From assembly GCF_021504595.1 (NCBI RefSeq), contig NZ_JACSGT010000003.1, forward strand, positions 62,001 to 126,000: a stretch of 64,000 nucleotides of DNA, written 5' to 3'. The DNA is from Chryseobacterium indicum (lineage in GTDB: Bacteria > Bacteroidota > Bacteroidia > Flavobacteriales > Weeksellaceae). The position numbers were made by a program, and so were the translations under genes. Positions within the stretch are counted from its first letter, which is position 1; every line of letters begins with the position of its first letter. Below the pieces are notes generated by a model. It was not told where the DNA came from. It did no database searches and saw nothing but the letters and a program-made list of their open reading frames with translations. Of this stretch, positions 18,726 to 26,700 are shown one piece after another.

Positions 18726-19259
18726 ATGAAGAAAATTATAAGTTTAATAGCACTCTTTCTGGTCACTTTCAGTTTTGCGCAGGTAAAATGGATGACGATT
18801 GAAGAAGCACTGAAAGCACAAAAAGAAAATCCTAAAAAAATTCTTATCGATTTTTACGCAGACTGGTGCGGTCCGTGTAAGATCATGGATAAAAAAACAT
18901 ACGGACATCAGGTAATTTCTGATATGCTGAATGAGAGTTACTATCCGGTAAAATTTAATGCGGAAGATAAAAAAGAAATTGAAATTTTCGGCAGAAAGTT
19001 TTCTAATCCGAATACAGAACATAAGAAAGGAAGAAATTCCTTACACGAATTCACTCAGTATATGAATGTTGCAGCCGTTCCGAGTACGGTTTTTCTGGAT
19101 GAAAGCGGTAATCCGATCACCATTTTACAGGGAGAATTATCCGCAAAGGAATTAGAACCTTATCTGGAATTTATTTCTAAAGATCTTTTCAAGAAAATCC
19201 GTTCGCGGGAGCAGTGGGAAGATTATCAGAAAAAATTTAAATCTAAAATAAAAGAATAA
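18726..19259 (+). CDS. Periplasmic thioredoxin-like protein
   Basis: From the ATG at 18726 the protein has a good signal peptide (MKKIISLIALFLVTFSFAQ) and then a thioredoxin fold with the active site WCGPC (ADWCGPCKIMDKKTYG), a cis-Pro (VAAVPSTVFLDESG) and a C-terminal helical tail. An earlier in-frame start at 18696 would place ten residues before the signal peptide and is less likely. The family acts in disulfide exchange in the envelope; length and sequence resemble the DUF255/thioredoxin_7-type proteins. It follows POT 3 closely and precedes recG by about 70 bp. Confidence 0.88.
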   Translation: MKKIISLIALFLVTFSFAQVKWMTIEEALKAQKENPKKILIDFYADWCGPCKIMDKKTYGHQVISDMLNESYYPVKFNAEDKKEIEIFGRKFSNPNTEHKKGRNSLHEFTQYMNVAAVPSTVFLDESGNPITILQGELSAKELEPYLEFISKDLFKKIRSREQWEDYQKKFKSKIKE

Positions 19260-19328
19260 AAATACAGGCTTTCAGTAATGAGGGCCTTTTTTAATTTCTA
19301 ATTTTTCCCGAAATTCGTGGCTCCTAAA

Positions 19329-21413
19329 ATGACTTTAGAAACCTCCATAGAATACGTAAAAGGAATCGGTCCGGAAAAAGCCAAACTTATCAAAAGTGTA
19401 TTGGGAATTTCCACAGTGGAAGATCTCCTGAACTTCTACCCGCTCCGTTATCTGGATAAAAGCAAAGTTCATAAGGTTTCGCAGCTCGGAGACCTCTCCA
19501 CAGACGTACAGCTGAAAGGAAGAATCACAAACATTCAGGAAATACAAACCGGCAAAACAAAACGTCTTTCAGCAAAATTCAATGACGAAACAGGATCAAT
19601 GGATCTGGTATGGTTCCAATATTCAAAATGGCTGAAAGAACAGCTTCCTGTGAATAAGGAAGTTTTTATTTTCGGGAAAATCAATGTTTTCAATAATCAG
19701 TTTTCTATGCCGCATCCGGAAATAGAAATCGAAGAAAAGAAAGATTCCGAAAACAGGTTAAGACCAATTTATCCAAGCTCGGAAAAACTAACCAAAAGAG
19801 GACTGAATCAACGATTTTTTCAGGTTGTGTTAAGAAATATCTGCAAAGAGATCCCTAATCTGATCTACGAAAACTTTCCGGATTATCTTTTAAAGGCATT
19901 TAAGTTTTTATCAAGACAGCACACCTATCTCAATATCCATTTTCCGAAGGATATGGAACATTTTGAGAAAGCCAATTACCGCTTAAAATTTGAAGAATCA
20001 TTTTTCTTTCAGTTAGGATTTGGACTGAAAAAACTTCACCATAAAAGCCATACGGCAGGAAATCCTTTTCCGATCGTCGGAGATTATTTCAATGATTTTT
20101 ATGAAAATCATCTTCCGTTTGATTTAACGGGAGCTCAGAAAAGAGTACTTAAAGAAATCCGGATGGATATGAAACGTCCCATCCAGATGAACCGTCTTTT
20201 GCAGGGTGATGTAGGTTCAGGAAAAACCATGGTTGCTCTTTTAACGATGCTTATAGCAAAAGACAATGGTTTCCAAAGCTGCATCATGGCTCCTACAGAA
20301 ATTCTTGCCCAGCAGCATTATAACGGAATTAAAGAGCTCTTAGAAAAAACGGAAGTTAAAATCCTGCTTTTAACAGGTTCCACAAAAAAATCCGAACGGA
20401 ATAAAATTCATGAAGAACTGGAAAATGGTGAACTTTCTATTCTCGTAGGAACCCATGCCGTTCTGGAGGATAAAGTGAAATTTAAGAATCTCGGGTTGGC
20501 AATCATCGACGAACAGCACAGATTTGGAGTGGCACAAAGAGCAAAACTTTGGGCAAAAAATAAAATCCCTCCTCATATTCTGGTCATGACAGCAACTCCA
20601 ATTCCTAGAACTCTCGCGATGAGCTTTTATTCTGATCTTGATGTCTCGGTTATTGATGAACTTCCTATCGGAAGAAAGCCTATCATTACGGCTCACCGAA
20701 GAGAAAAAGACCGTGCTTATGTCTATAACTTCTGCCGTGAGGAAATCCAGAAAGGAAGACAGGTCTATTTTGTGTACCCTTTAATTGAAGAATCGGAGAC
20801 TTTAGATTACAAAAACCTGATGGAAGGTCTGGAAAATGTGATGGATAATTTCGCGCATTACAATGTAGCCATGCTTCACGGAAAAATGAAACCGGATGAA
20901 AAAGATGCTGCTATGAATTATTTTGCTTCCGGAAAAGCAGAAATTATGGTTGCCACAACAGTAATTGAAGTCGGGGTGAATGTTCCGAATGCTTCTGTAA
21001 TGGTTATTGAAAGTTCTGAAAGATTTGGGCTTTCGCAGCTCCACCAGCTTCGCGGACGCGTCGGTCGTGGTGCGGAACAGAGTTATTGCATTCTGATGAC
21101 TTCGGATAAATTATCTAAAGACAGCAGAACCCGCATAAAAACAATGGTAGAAACCAACGATGGCTTCAAAATTTCTGAGGTTGATATGCAGCTTCGAGGT
21201 CCTGGCGATATTCTGGGAACCCAGCAAAGCGGTGTTGTAGATTTTAAAAGGCTGGATCTTGTGAATGATTCTGCTATTATTAAGGCAACAAAAAAGACGG
21301 TAGAAAGAATTTTAGAAGCCGATCCGCTGTTATCAAGACCGGAAAATCAGATCATTAAGAATTACTATCTGAGAAATTATAACGGTAAAAACAAATGGAG
21401 TAAAATCTCCTGA
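19329..21413 (+). CDS. recG: ATP-dependent DNA helicase RecG
   Basis: 694 residues from the ATG at 19329 (a GTG at 19317 is also in frame). The N-terminal wedge domain begins with SIEYVKGIGPEKAKLI and an OB-fold (VQLKGRITNI). The helicase core has Walker A GDVGSGKT (Lys at about 299), DEQH (residues 394-397), TATPIPRT and the RecG-specific TRG-like LHQLRGRVGRG region. RecG remodels stalled replication forks and branch-migrates Holliday junctions. The end is followed by a hairpin at 21425-21451 that may terminate transcription. Confidence 0.97.
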   Translation: MTLETSIEYVKGIGPEKAKLIKSVLGISTVEDLLNFYPLRYLDKSKVHKVSQLGDLSTDVQLKGRITNIQEIQTGKTKRLSAKFNDETGSMDLVWFQYSKWLKEQLPVNKEVFIFGKINVFNNQFSMPHPEIEIEEKKDSENRLRPIYPSSEKLTKRGLNQRFFQVVLRNICKEIPNLIYENFPDYLLKAFKFLSRQHTYLNIHFPKDMEHFEKANYRLKFEESFFFQLGFGLKKLHHKSHTAGNPFPIVGDYFNDFYENHLPFDLTGAQKRVLKEIRMDMKRPIQMNRLLQGDVGSGKTMVALLTMLIAKDNGFQSCIMAPTEILAQQHYNGIKELLEKTEVKILLLTGSTKKSERNKIHEELENGELSILVGTHAVLEDKVKFKNLGLAIIDEQHRFGVAQRAKLWAKNKIPPHILVMTATPIPRTLAMSFYSDLDVSVIDELPIGRKPIITAHRREKDRAYVYNFCREEIQKGRQVYFVYPLIEESETLDYKNLMEGLENVMDNFAHYNVAMLHGKMKPDEKDAAMNYFASGKAEIMVATTVIEVGVNVPNASVMVIESSERFGLSQLHQLRGRVGRGAEQSYCILMTSDKLSKDSRTRIKTMVETNDGFKISEVDMQLRGPGDILGTQQSGVVDFKRLDLVNDSAIIKATKKTVERILEADPLLSRPENQIIKNYYLRNYNGKNKWSKIS

Positions 21414-21986
21414 AAAACAAAAAACCGCGAAAAGATCTTGTCTTCACGCGGCTTCCCCTTATAAAACTGTTATTTGAAGAAAATTTACTTTACTTCTTTA
21501 AAAATTCACTTCGCTTTTCGCTTAATATTTTGTGATGTGGTGTGTTGATATGATAATGTTATGATGTTTAAGCTTAAAAATTAAAGTAAAAAAACAAAAT
21601 GAATTATATTTCCAATTGCTTATTTATAAAAACTAACTAGGTTTCTGACAAAGGATTTGAAAAATGAAACGATATATTCCTTTGGCAGTACTGAGTTTTC
21701 ATGATTGTACCGTTTTGTTTAAAGATCTTCTGCGCTTTTAATTGGAAATTATTATAATTCATTTTGTTTAACTAACATTGTGATTTATATAATTTATTTC
21801 AAGATTGAAACAATTGTTATTCATTCATTTATCGTTTTTTTGATATAATAAATCTGTGTTTCAATTTCGGTAATACTTCACAGACAATATAAGCATCTTC
21901 TCTACTTAATTATCACCTTTGTGTGAGTATTACTTTACAAATATAAAACTTTAATTTTAATTCCAAAATAATTTAACCATAATTTT
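21414..21986. other. Non-coding gap of 573 bp with one terminator-like hairpin
   Basis: CCGCG / CGCGG with an inner AAGA/TCTT pairing (21425-21451) lies just after recG; the T-tract is weak. The rest is AT-rich with no credible ORF or -7 box on either strand that I can support. Confidence 0.5.
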
Positions 21987-22433
21987 TCACAGTTTCATGA
22001 TAAAATTATTCCTGTTGAATCCCGAAGTATGATACTGCCAGTTTATAGCAATAATTTCGTTCACTATTTTTTTCATATCATTATAATTATCAGGAAGTTC
22101 CATTACTATATTTGCTCCTTTAACCAGAAACTCATCTTTGTCTTCATTTTTAAAATTATCTGAATAAATAACAAGAATCGTATTATTAAACTTGATATCT
22201 CCTTTAATTTCAGATAAAAATTCAGAAGCATATTTTTCGGTCAGATCTTTACTGATCCATAATATTTCAGGAGCAGGAATATCTTCTTCAGCCAATGATT
22301 GTAAAGCAGATTGTATATGATGAAGAACATTTGCTCTGACGGCTATTTTTGAATCCTTGAATATATTCTCAAAAAAGATCCGTTTTCCTTCATCTTCTTC
22401 TACAAGAATGATATTCAGATAATCTTTGATCAT
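21987..22433 (-). CDS. Degenerate response-regulator receiver domain protein
   Basis: 148 residues with receiver-domain layout: strand 1 LNIILVEEDEGKRIFFENIF keeps the acidic pair, but the strand-3 position of the phospho-acceptor Asp reads PEILWISKDL (Ser instead of Asp), and the conserved Lys near strand 5 is replaced (GANIVMELPD). It should therefore not be phosphorylated in the normal way. It has no output domain. Its start codon overlaps the stop of the AraC-type gene by 4 bp (22430-22433), so the two are translationally coupled and probably work together. The partner signal is unknown. Confidence 0.75.
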   Translation of the reverse strand: MIKDYLNIILVEEDEGKRIFFENIFKDSKIAVRANVLHHIQSALQSLAEEDIPAPEILWISKDLTEKYASEFLSEIKGDIKFNNTILVIYSDNFKNEDKDEFLVKGANIVMELPDNYNDMKKIVNEIIAINWQYHTSGFNRNNFIMKL

Positions 22434-23008
22434 ACAGCCTTCAGATATTGTTCATTTATATGTGAGGATTTCCTTCTCAGTGCAATAATTTTCTGGAATT
22501 GTGAAGGCGTCATACCGGTAGTATTTTTAAACTGTGTGCTTAGATGTGCCACACTCGAGTAATTCAGACGGTAAGCAATTTCCGTAAAACTAAGCTTTTT
22601 ACTTATAATGAGCTCTTTTGCAAACTCTATTTTACGGATGATAAGAAAGTTTTCGATAGACGTATGGGTAATTTCAGAGAACAGATTAGAAAGATACCCA
22701 TAGCTGTGATTTAGCTTTTCAGAAATATAGATGGAAGCTTTTACAGAGATACCTTCTTCTGAAGAAATCATCTCCACAATGGCATCTTTAATCTTCTGTA
22801 CCAATGCAGCTTTCTGATTTTCAATAATTTCTATTCCGTAATCTTCCAGATTTTTTTTGAAAGTTATGTGCTGTTCCTGGGTAAGAGATTCATAGAATTC
22901 TACTTCACCGAAGTTCAAAAGCCTGTACTTGAGACCATGCTCACGAAGCTTTTCGTCAAGTATTTTTTTACAAAGGGTATTAAAGTCAAACTTTACGTAC
23001 ATTTTCAT
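22430..23008 (-). CDS. AraC family transcriptional regulator
   Basis: 192 residues. An N-terminal ~85-residue alpha/beta region of unknown type (VKFDFNTLCKKILDEKL...) is followed by an AraC/XylS DNA-binding domain with two HTH units (ISEKLNHSYGYLSNLFSEIT and LSFTEIAYRLNYSSVAHLST, then the family end FKNTTGMTPSQFQK). It overlaps the degenerate receiver gene by 4 bp. Such short AraC proteins with this N-terminus are frequent in Flavobacteriia. A weak TATATTTA box lies upstream. Target genes are unknown. Confidence 0.9.
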   Translation of the reverse strand: MKMYVKFDFNTLCKKILDEKLREHGLKYRLLNFGEVEFYESLTQEQHITFKKNLEDYGIEIIENQKAALVQKIKDAIVEMISSEEGISVKASIYISEKLNHSYGYLSNLFSEITHTSIENFLIIRKIEFAKELIISKKLSFTEIAYRLNYSSVAHLSTQFKNTTGMTPSQFQKIIALRRKSSHINEQYLKAV

Positions 23009-23103
23009 CTTTTATAAATCCTTTTATGTTTATTGTAAATATAAAAATTTTATTTCAATTGAATGTGATATAATTTAAATTTGTTATTTCTAGCATAAAT
23101 AAA

Positions 23104-23133
23104 AAATTCCTGCATTAATTAATACAGGAATTT
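23104..23133. terminator. Palindromic terminator-like hairpin
   Basis: AAATTCCTG / CAGGAATTT with A-rich and T-rich flanks, between the AraC gene start and the acetyltransferase stop; it may end the acetyltransferase transcript on the minus strand. Confidence 0.55.
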
Positions 23134-23304
23134 AAACACTAAGGATGAAAAAAAATATATACTGATAAAAAGCTAAAAAAGCTTAGCACCAAGCATATGA
23201 ATGTACTGTTTTAGGTGATTTGGTATTGCAAAGATGGACAAAATAAATAAATCACATTTTATAGAATTATATTTAAGATTTATAAAATTTCAATCTGCAG
23301 CATC

Positions 23305-23802
23305 TTAAAATACAAATTCCATCAGGAAATCATCCATAACAAAACCGTCTCCAATATTCAGAATCACTTCATCATACACTTTAAAACCCTGAGATTCATA
23401 GAACTTTTTAGCGTTATTTTCTTTATTTACATTCAGAATAATTCTTTTATCATTACTCTCAGAAATTTTCTGTTTTAAGAAATTCAGGGCTTCTTTTCCA
23501 AAACCTTTCCCCTTACTTTCAGGAACCAGATAAATCCTGTGAAGTTTGGTCGTCTGTTCTTCATATCCGTTTTCATAACCCATAAAACCTTCAAAAGAAT
23601 TGCTATTTTCATCAAAAATCAAGAAATAATGATAATCAGGATTCTTCAAATGTGTAGAAATTTCTTCTTCAGAATACATTTTTCCCAACATATAATTAAT
23701 CTGTTCGGCAGAAATAATTCCTGAATAGGCACTTTCCCAGGATCTTCTTGCCAAATTCTGGATCAGAGGAATATCTTTTTCTGTAGCTTCTATTAATTTC
23801 AT
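23305..23802 (-). CDS. GNAT family N-acetyltransferase
   Basis: 165 residues from the ATG at 23802 (MKLIEATEKDIPLIQNLAR). Acetyl-CoA binding loop LVPESKGKGFGKEALNFLK (R/Q-x-x-G-x-G/A type) and LNVNKENNAKKFYESQGF are diagnostic of GNAT enzymes. The open frame extends 16 codons upstream, but that extension overlaps the dapA terminator hairpin and lacks sense. The substrate is unknown. It lies downstream of dapA on the same strand, separated by a terminator. Confidence 0.88.
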   Translation of the reverse strand: MKLIEATEKDIPLIQNLARRSWESAYSGIISAEQINYMLGKMYSEEEISTHLKNPDYHYFLIFDENSNSFEGFMGYENGYEEQTTKLHRIYLVPESKGKGFGKEALNFLKQKISESNDKRIILNVNKENNAKKFYESQGFKVYDEVILNIGDGFVMDDFLMEFVF

Positions 23803-23827
23803 ATAATTAAATTTTAAAAATTGAAAA

Positions 23828-23852
23828 AGGTGAAAGAACTGATCTTTCACCT
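23828..23852 (-). terminator. Intrinsic terminator of dapA
   Basis: Perfect 10-bp stem AGGTGAAAGA / TCTTTCACCT, followed on the minus strand by TTTTTC. Confidence 0.9.
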
Positions 23853-23925
23853 GATATTTTTAGTATTGCTTCAAATGTTATTGCAGATTCACAGTTCATT
23901 TTAAAGCAGATGACTGCAATTCTCT

Positions 23926-24798
23926 TTAAATATTCGCCATTTCAGCTTTAATTTTTACATGAAGACCTTCTGAAGCAGCTACCAAAGGAAGTCTCAGATA
24001 ATTTTTGATGATTCCCATTTCAGCCAAAATTACCTTAACTCCACAAGGATTTCCTTCTGCAAAAATCAGTCTTGTGATCTCAACCAGCTTGTTATGAATT
24101 TCATACGCTTCATCCACTTTTTTATCAAAAGCTAACTGAACCATGGTAGAAAATTCTTTAGGATAAGCCTGTCCGATTACAGAAATTACCCCTGCTCCAC
24201 CGGCCAAAGTTACAGGAAGTGTATATTCATCATCTCCTGAAACCAGATTGAAGCCTTCCGGTTTTTTTCTTAAGATATCAAAATACTGAAGAATATTCGG
24301 AGCCGCTTCTTTAATCAGGAACAGGTTCGGAAATTCTTTTGCCAGACGCAGTGTTATTTCTGCTTCAACATTCTGCCCTGTTCTGGAAGGTACATTATAA
24401 ATGATAATATTTTTTCCTGTGGAAGCCAACGCTTTGTAATGCTGATATAGCCCTTCCTGATTAGGTTTGTTATAATAAGGAGACACAGAAAGTACTGCTG
24501 TAAATTCAGAAAGATCAGCTTCTTCAATCTGTTTTTTTACTTCAAGAGTATTATTTCCGCCAATCCCTAAAACCAAAGGAACGCGTTTATTATTAACCTT
24601 AATGATGTGTTCAACCACCTGTTTTTTTTCTTCAGCAGAAAGTGTTGCAGCTTCCGCTGTAGTTCCCAAAACAACTAAATAACTGGTTCCGTTTTCGATA
24701 TTGTAGTCTACCAATTTTGTTAAACTTTCGAAATCTACGGATAAATCTTCATTAAAGGGCGTTACCAAAGCAACACCTACTCCTTTTAAAATGCTCAT
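23926..24798 (-). CDS. dapA: 4-hydroxy-tetrahydrodipicolinate synthase
   Basis: 290 residues, the usual length. The TIM-barrel aldolase signatures are present: VALVTPFN, LGTTAEAATLS (normally GTTGE; here Ala replaces Gly), SPYYNKPNQEG, YNVPSRTG and the Schiff-base Lys163 in LIKEAAPN. It condenses pyruvate with aspartate semialdehyde in the lysine and diaminopimelate pathway. It is monocistronic, with a promoter at 24818-24825 and a terminator at 23828. Confidence 0.96.
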   Translation of the reverse strand: MSILKGVGVALVTPFNEDLSVDFESLTKLVDYNIENGTSYLVVLGTTAEAATLSAEEKKQVVEHIIKVNNKRVPLVLGIGGNNTLEVKKQIEEADLSEFTAVLSVSPYYNKPNQEGLYQHYKALASTGKNIIIYNVPSRTGQNVEAEITLRLAKEFPNLFLIKEAAPNILQYFDILRKKPEGFNLVSGDDEYTLPVTLAGGAGVISVIGQAYPKEFSTMVQLAFDKKVDEAYEIHNKLVEITRLIFAEGNPCGVKVILAEMGIIKNYLRLPLVAASEGLHVKIKAEMANI

Positions 24799-24817
24799 CT
24801 GTTAGAATTATTTTTGC

Positions 24818-24825
24818 CAAATTTA
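24818..24825 (-). promoter_or_regulatory. -7 box of dapA
   Basis: TAAATTTG on the minus strand, 19 bp upstream of the dapA ATG. Confidence 0.6.
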
Positions 24826-24879
24826 ATCATTTACGAGAAGAATTTCTAATAATTAATAATGTTTTATTATACATATAAT

Positions 24880-24887
24880 TATATTTG
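24880..24887 (+). promoter_or_regulatory. -7 box TATATTTG of the 5'-nucleotidase/porZ/recO operon
   Basis: Exact TAnnTTTG. It overlaps the first codon of the longest frame (24885), so that start is excluded and the downstream ATG at 24981 is supported. Confidence 0.65.
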
Positions 24888-24980
24888 CATATACTAAAAA
24901 AAGTATGGCTAAGTTATCTGCTAAAATGTTTATCCAATAGACTGATAAGTACAGATGCTTTAATAAATAATTTACAGCGT

Positions 24981-25748
24981 ATGAAAAATAAATTCTTGTT
25001 ATTAGGAATTGCTCTGGCTACTCTTTCGGCTTGTAAGACGGCTTCTTCGGCTTCTTCCATGCAGATTGCGAATGTGAGAACGCAGAAAAATATTTCTATT
25101 AATAATGAGCTGAAAAATGATGAGGAATTTGTAAAAATTATTGAACCTTACAAACTGAAACTGGACAAAGAAATGAACCAAAAGATCTCTCATACCAATA
25201 CAGATCTTACAAAACAGGGGGATAACAGTAATTTAGGCAATCTTTTAGCAGATTATACTTTCGACGGAGCTGATGTATGGGCAAAGAAAAATTTACAGAA
25301 AAATGTAGACGCAGCCCTCATCAACATCGGAGGAATCCGTACCACGATCGGGAAAGGAGATATTTTACTGAAAAGTGTTTTTGAAGTGATGCCTTTTGAA
25401 AATGAAGTAATTATCGTAAAAATGAAAGGCAGTGATCTACAGGGACTTTTTGATTATTATGCAGAACATCAGGTAAACAATCCTGTTTCTCATTTATATA
25501 TAGAAACCAATAATAAACAGCTAACCAAAGCTTTAATCAACGGAAAAGCAGTAAATCCGGATCAGGATTATTATCTTGCAACTTCAGACTATCTTGCATT
25601 GGGAGGCGATAATATGAAATTCTTCTCGAAAGGAGAAATGATTCCTACAGGAATGAAATTAAGAGATCTTTTCATTGATTATTTTAAGAAAAATCCTGAA
25701 GTAGTTTCTAATACAGATGTTCGTTTAAATTTTATCGGTAAGAAGTAA
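24981..25748 (+). CDS. 5'-nucleotidase C-terminal domain lipoprotein
   Basis: 255 residues from the ATG at 24981, with a lipoprotein signal (LLGIALATLSACK). The mature part is the substrate-binding half of UshA-type 5'-nucleotidases: NSNLGNLLADYTFDGAD, AALINIGGIRTTIGKGDI, VFEVMPFENEV and YLATSDYLALGGDNM. It lacks the metal site, which is encoded by the next gene; the TAATG overlap (stop/start sharing one base) couples the two. Together they should form a two-subunit periplasmic nucleotidase. First gene of an operon continuing into porZ and recO. Confidence 0.9.
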   Translation: MKNKFLLLGIALATLSACKTASSASSMQIANVRTQKNISINNELKNDEEFVKIIEPYKLKLDKEMNQKISHTNTDLTKQGDNSNLGNLLADYTFDGADVWAKKNLQKNVDAALINIGGIRTTIGKGDILLKSVFEVMPFENEVIIVKMKGSDLQGLFDYYAEHQVNNPVSHLYIETNNKQLTKALINGKAVNPDQDYYLATSDYLALGGDNMKFFSKGEMIPTGMKLRDLFIDYFKKNPEVVSNTDVRLNFIGKK

Positions 25749-26698
25749 TGGATAGAAAAAGTTTTTTAAAAGCAATAGGAGGCGGAACTTTAGCAATGGC
25801 TTTAGCTCCCAATATGATGATGGCGGAAGAATTGAACATTCTTGATTTAAAGTCCGCAACGAAACTTACTATTCTTCACACCAACGATCAGCACAGCAGA
25901 ATAGAGCCTTTCGATGCAAGCTATACGAAAAATCCTAATCAGGGAGGTTTTGCAAGGAGAGCAAGTTTAATACAGCAGATCAGAAATCAGGAAAGCAATG
26001 TTTTACTTCTGGATTCGGGAGATATATTTCAGGGAACACCCTATTTCAATTTTTTCGGAGGGGAACTGGAATTCAAATTAATGTCGATGATGAGGTATGA
26101 TGCTTCCACGATGGGAAATCATGATTTTGATAATGGACTGAATGGTTTTTTAAAGGTTTTGCCGAATGCAAAATTTCCTTTCATCTGTTCAAATTACGAT
26201 TTCAAAAATACAGTTCTGGACGGGAAAACTTCTCCTTACAAGATTTTCGATAAAAACGGAATCAAAGTTGGAATTTTCGGAGTGGGCATTCAGCTGGATG
26301 GACTGGTCGGGAAAAAACAATACGGAGAAACTGTTTATTCCGATCCTGTGGATGTTGCCCAGCACTACTCAAACTTCCTGAAAAACGAACAGAAATGTGA
26401 TCTTGTCATCTGTCTTTCACACATAGGCTACGATTACAAAAACGAACCCAATAAAATAAGTGATAAAATCTTAGCTGCCCAGACAGAAAATATTGATATT
26501 ATTCTGGGCGGTCATACCCACACCTTCCTGCCGGAACCTCAGACTTTTACCAACAGAGCGGGTAAAAATGTTCTGGTAAATCAGGTAGGATGGGCAGGTC
26601 TTCTGCTCGGCAGAATAGATTTCTTTTTTGATACTAATAAAAATGTAAAACATATTTCCTGGAATAATCAGGTAATAGACAGCAGCATAAAAGCATAA
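25748..26698 (+). CDS. Metallophosphatase, 5'-nucleotidase N-terminal (catalytic) half
   Basis: 316 residues. An exported N-terminus (MDRKSFLKAIGGGTLAMALAPNMMMA) resembles a Tat-like signal although only one Arg is followed by Lys. The calcineurin-like metal site is complete: LHTNDQHSR (D-x-H), LLDSGDIFQG, MGNHDFDNG, LSHIGYD and LGGHTHTF. It is the catalytic domain of UshA-type enzymes without the C-terminal domain, which the preceding gene encodes. Only 2 bp separate it from porZ. Confidence 0.92.
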   Translation: MDRKSFLKAIGGGTLAMALAPNMMMAEELNILDLKSATKLTILHTNDQHSRIEPFDASYTKNPNQGGFARRASLIQQIRNQESNVLLLDSGDIFQGTPYFNFFGGELEFKLMSMMRYDASTMGNHDFDNGLNGFLKVLPNAKFPFICSNYDFKNTVLDGKTSPYKIFDKNGIKVGIFGVGIQLDGLVGKKQYGETVYSDPVDVAQHYSNFLKNEQKCDLVICLSHIGYDYKNEPNKISDKILAAQTENIDIILGGHTHTFLPEPQTFTNRAGKNVLVNQVGWAGLLLGRIDFFFDTNKNVKHISWNNQVIDSSIKA

Positions 26699-26700
26699 GC

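Noticed and set aside
23136..23170. Tiny ORF starting ATGAAAAAAAATATATAC after the hairpin at 23104-23133
   Set aside because: Only six codons, no sign of conservation or regulation.
24885..24980. N-terminal extension of the 5'-nucleotidase C-domain protein
   Set aside because: It starts within the -7 box and would precede and spoil a clear lipoprotein signal.
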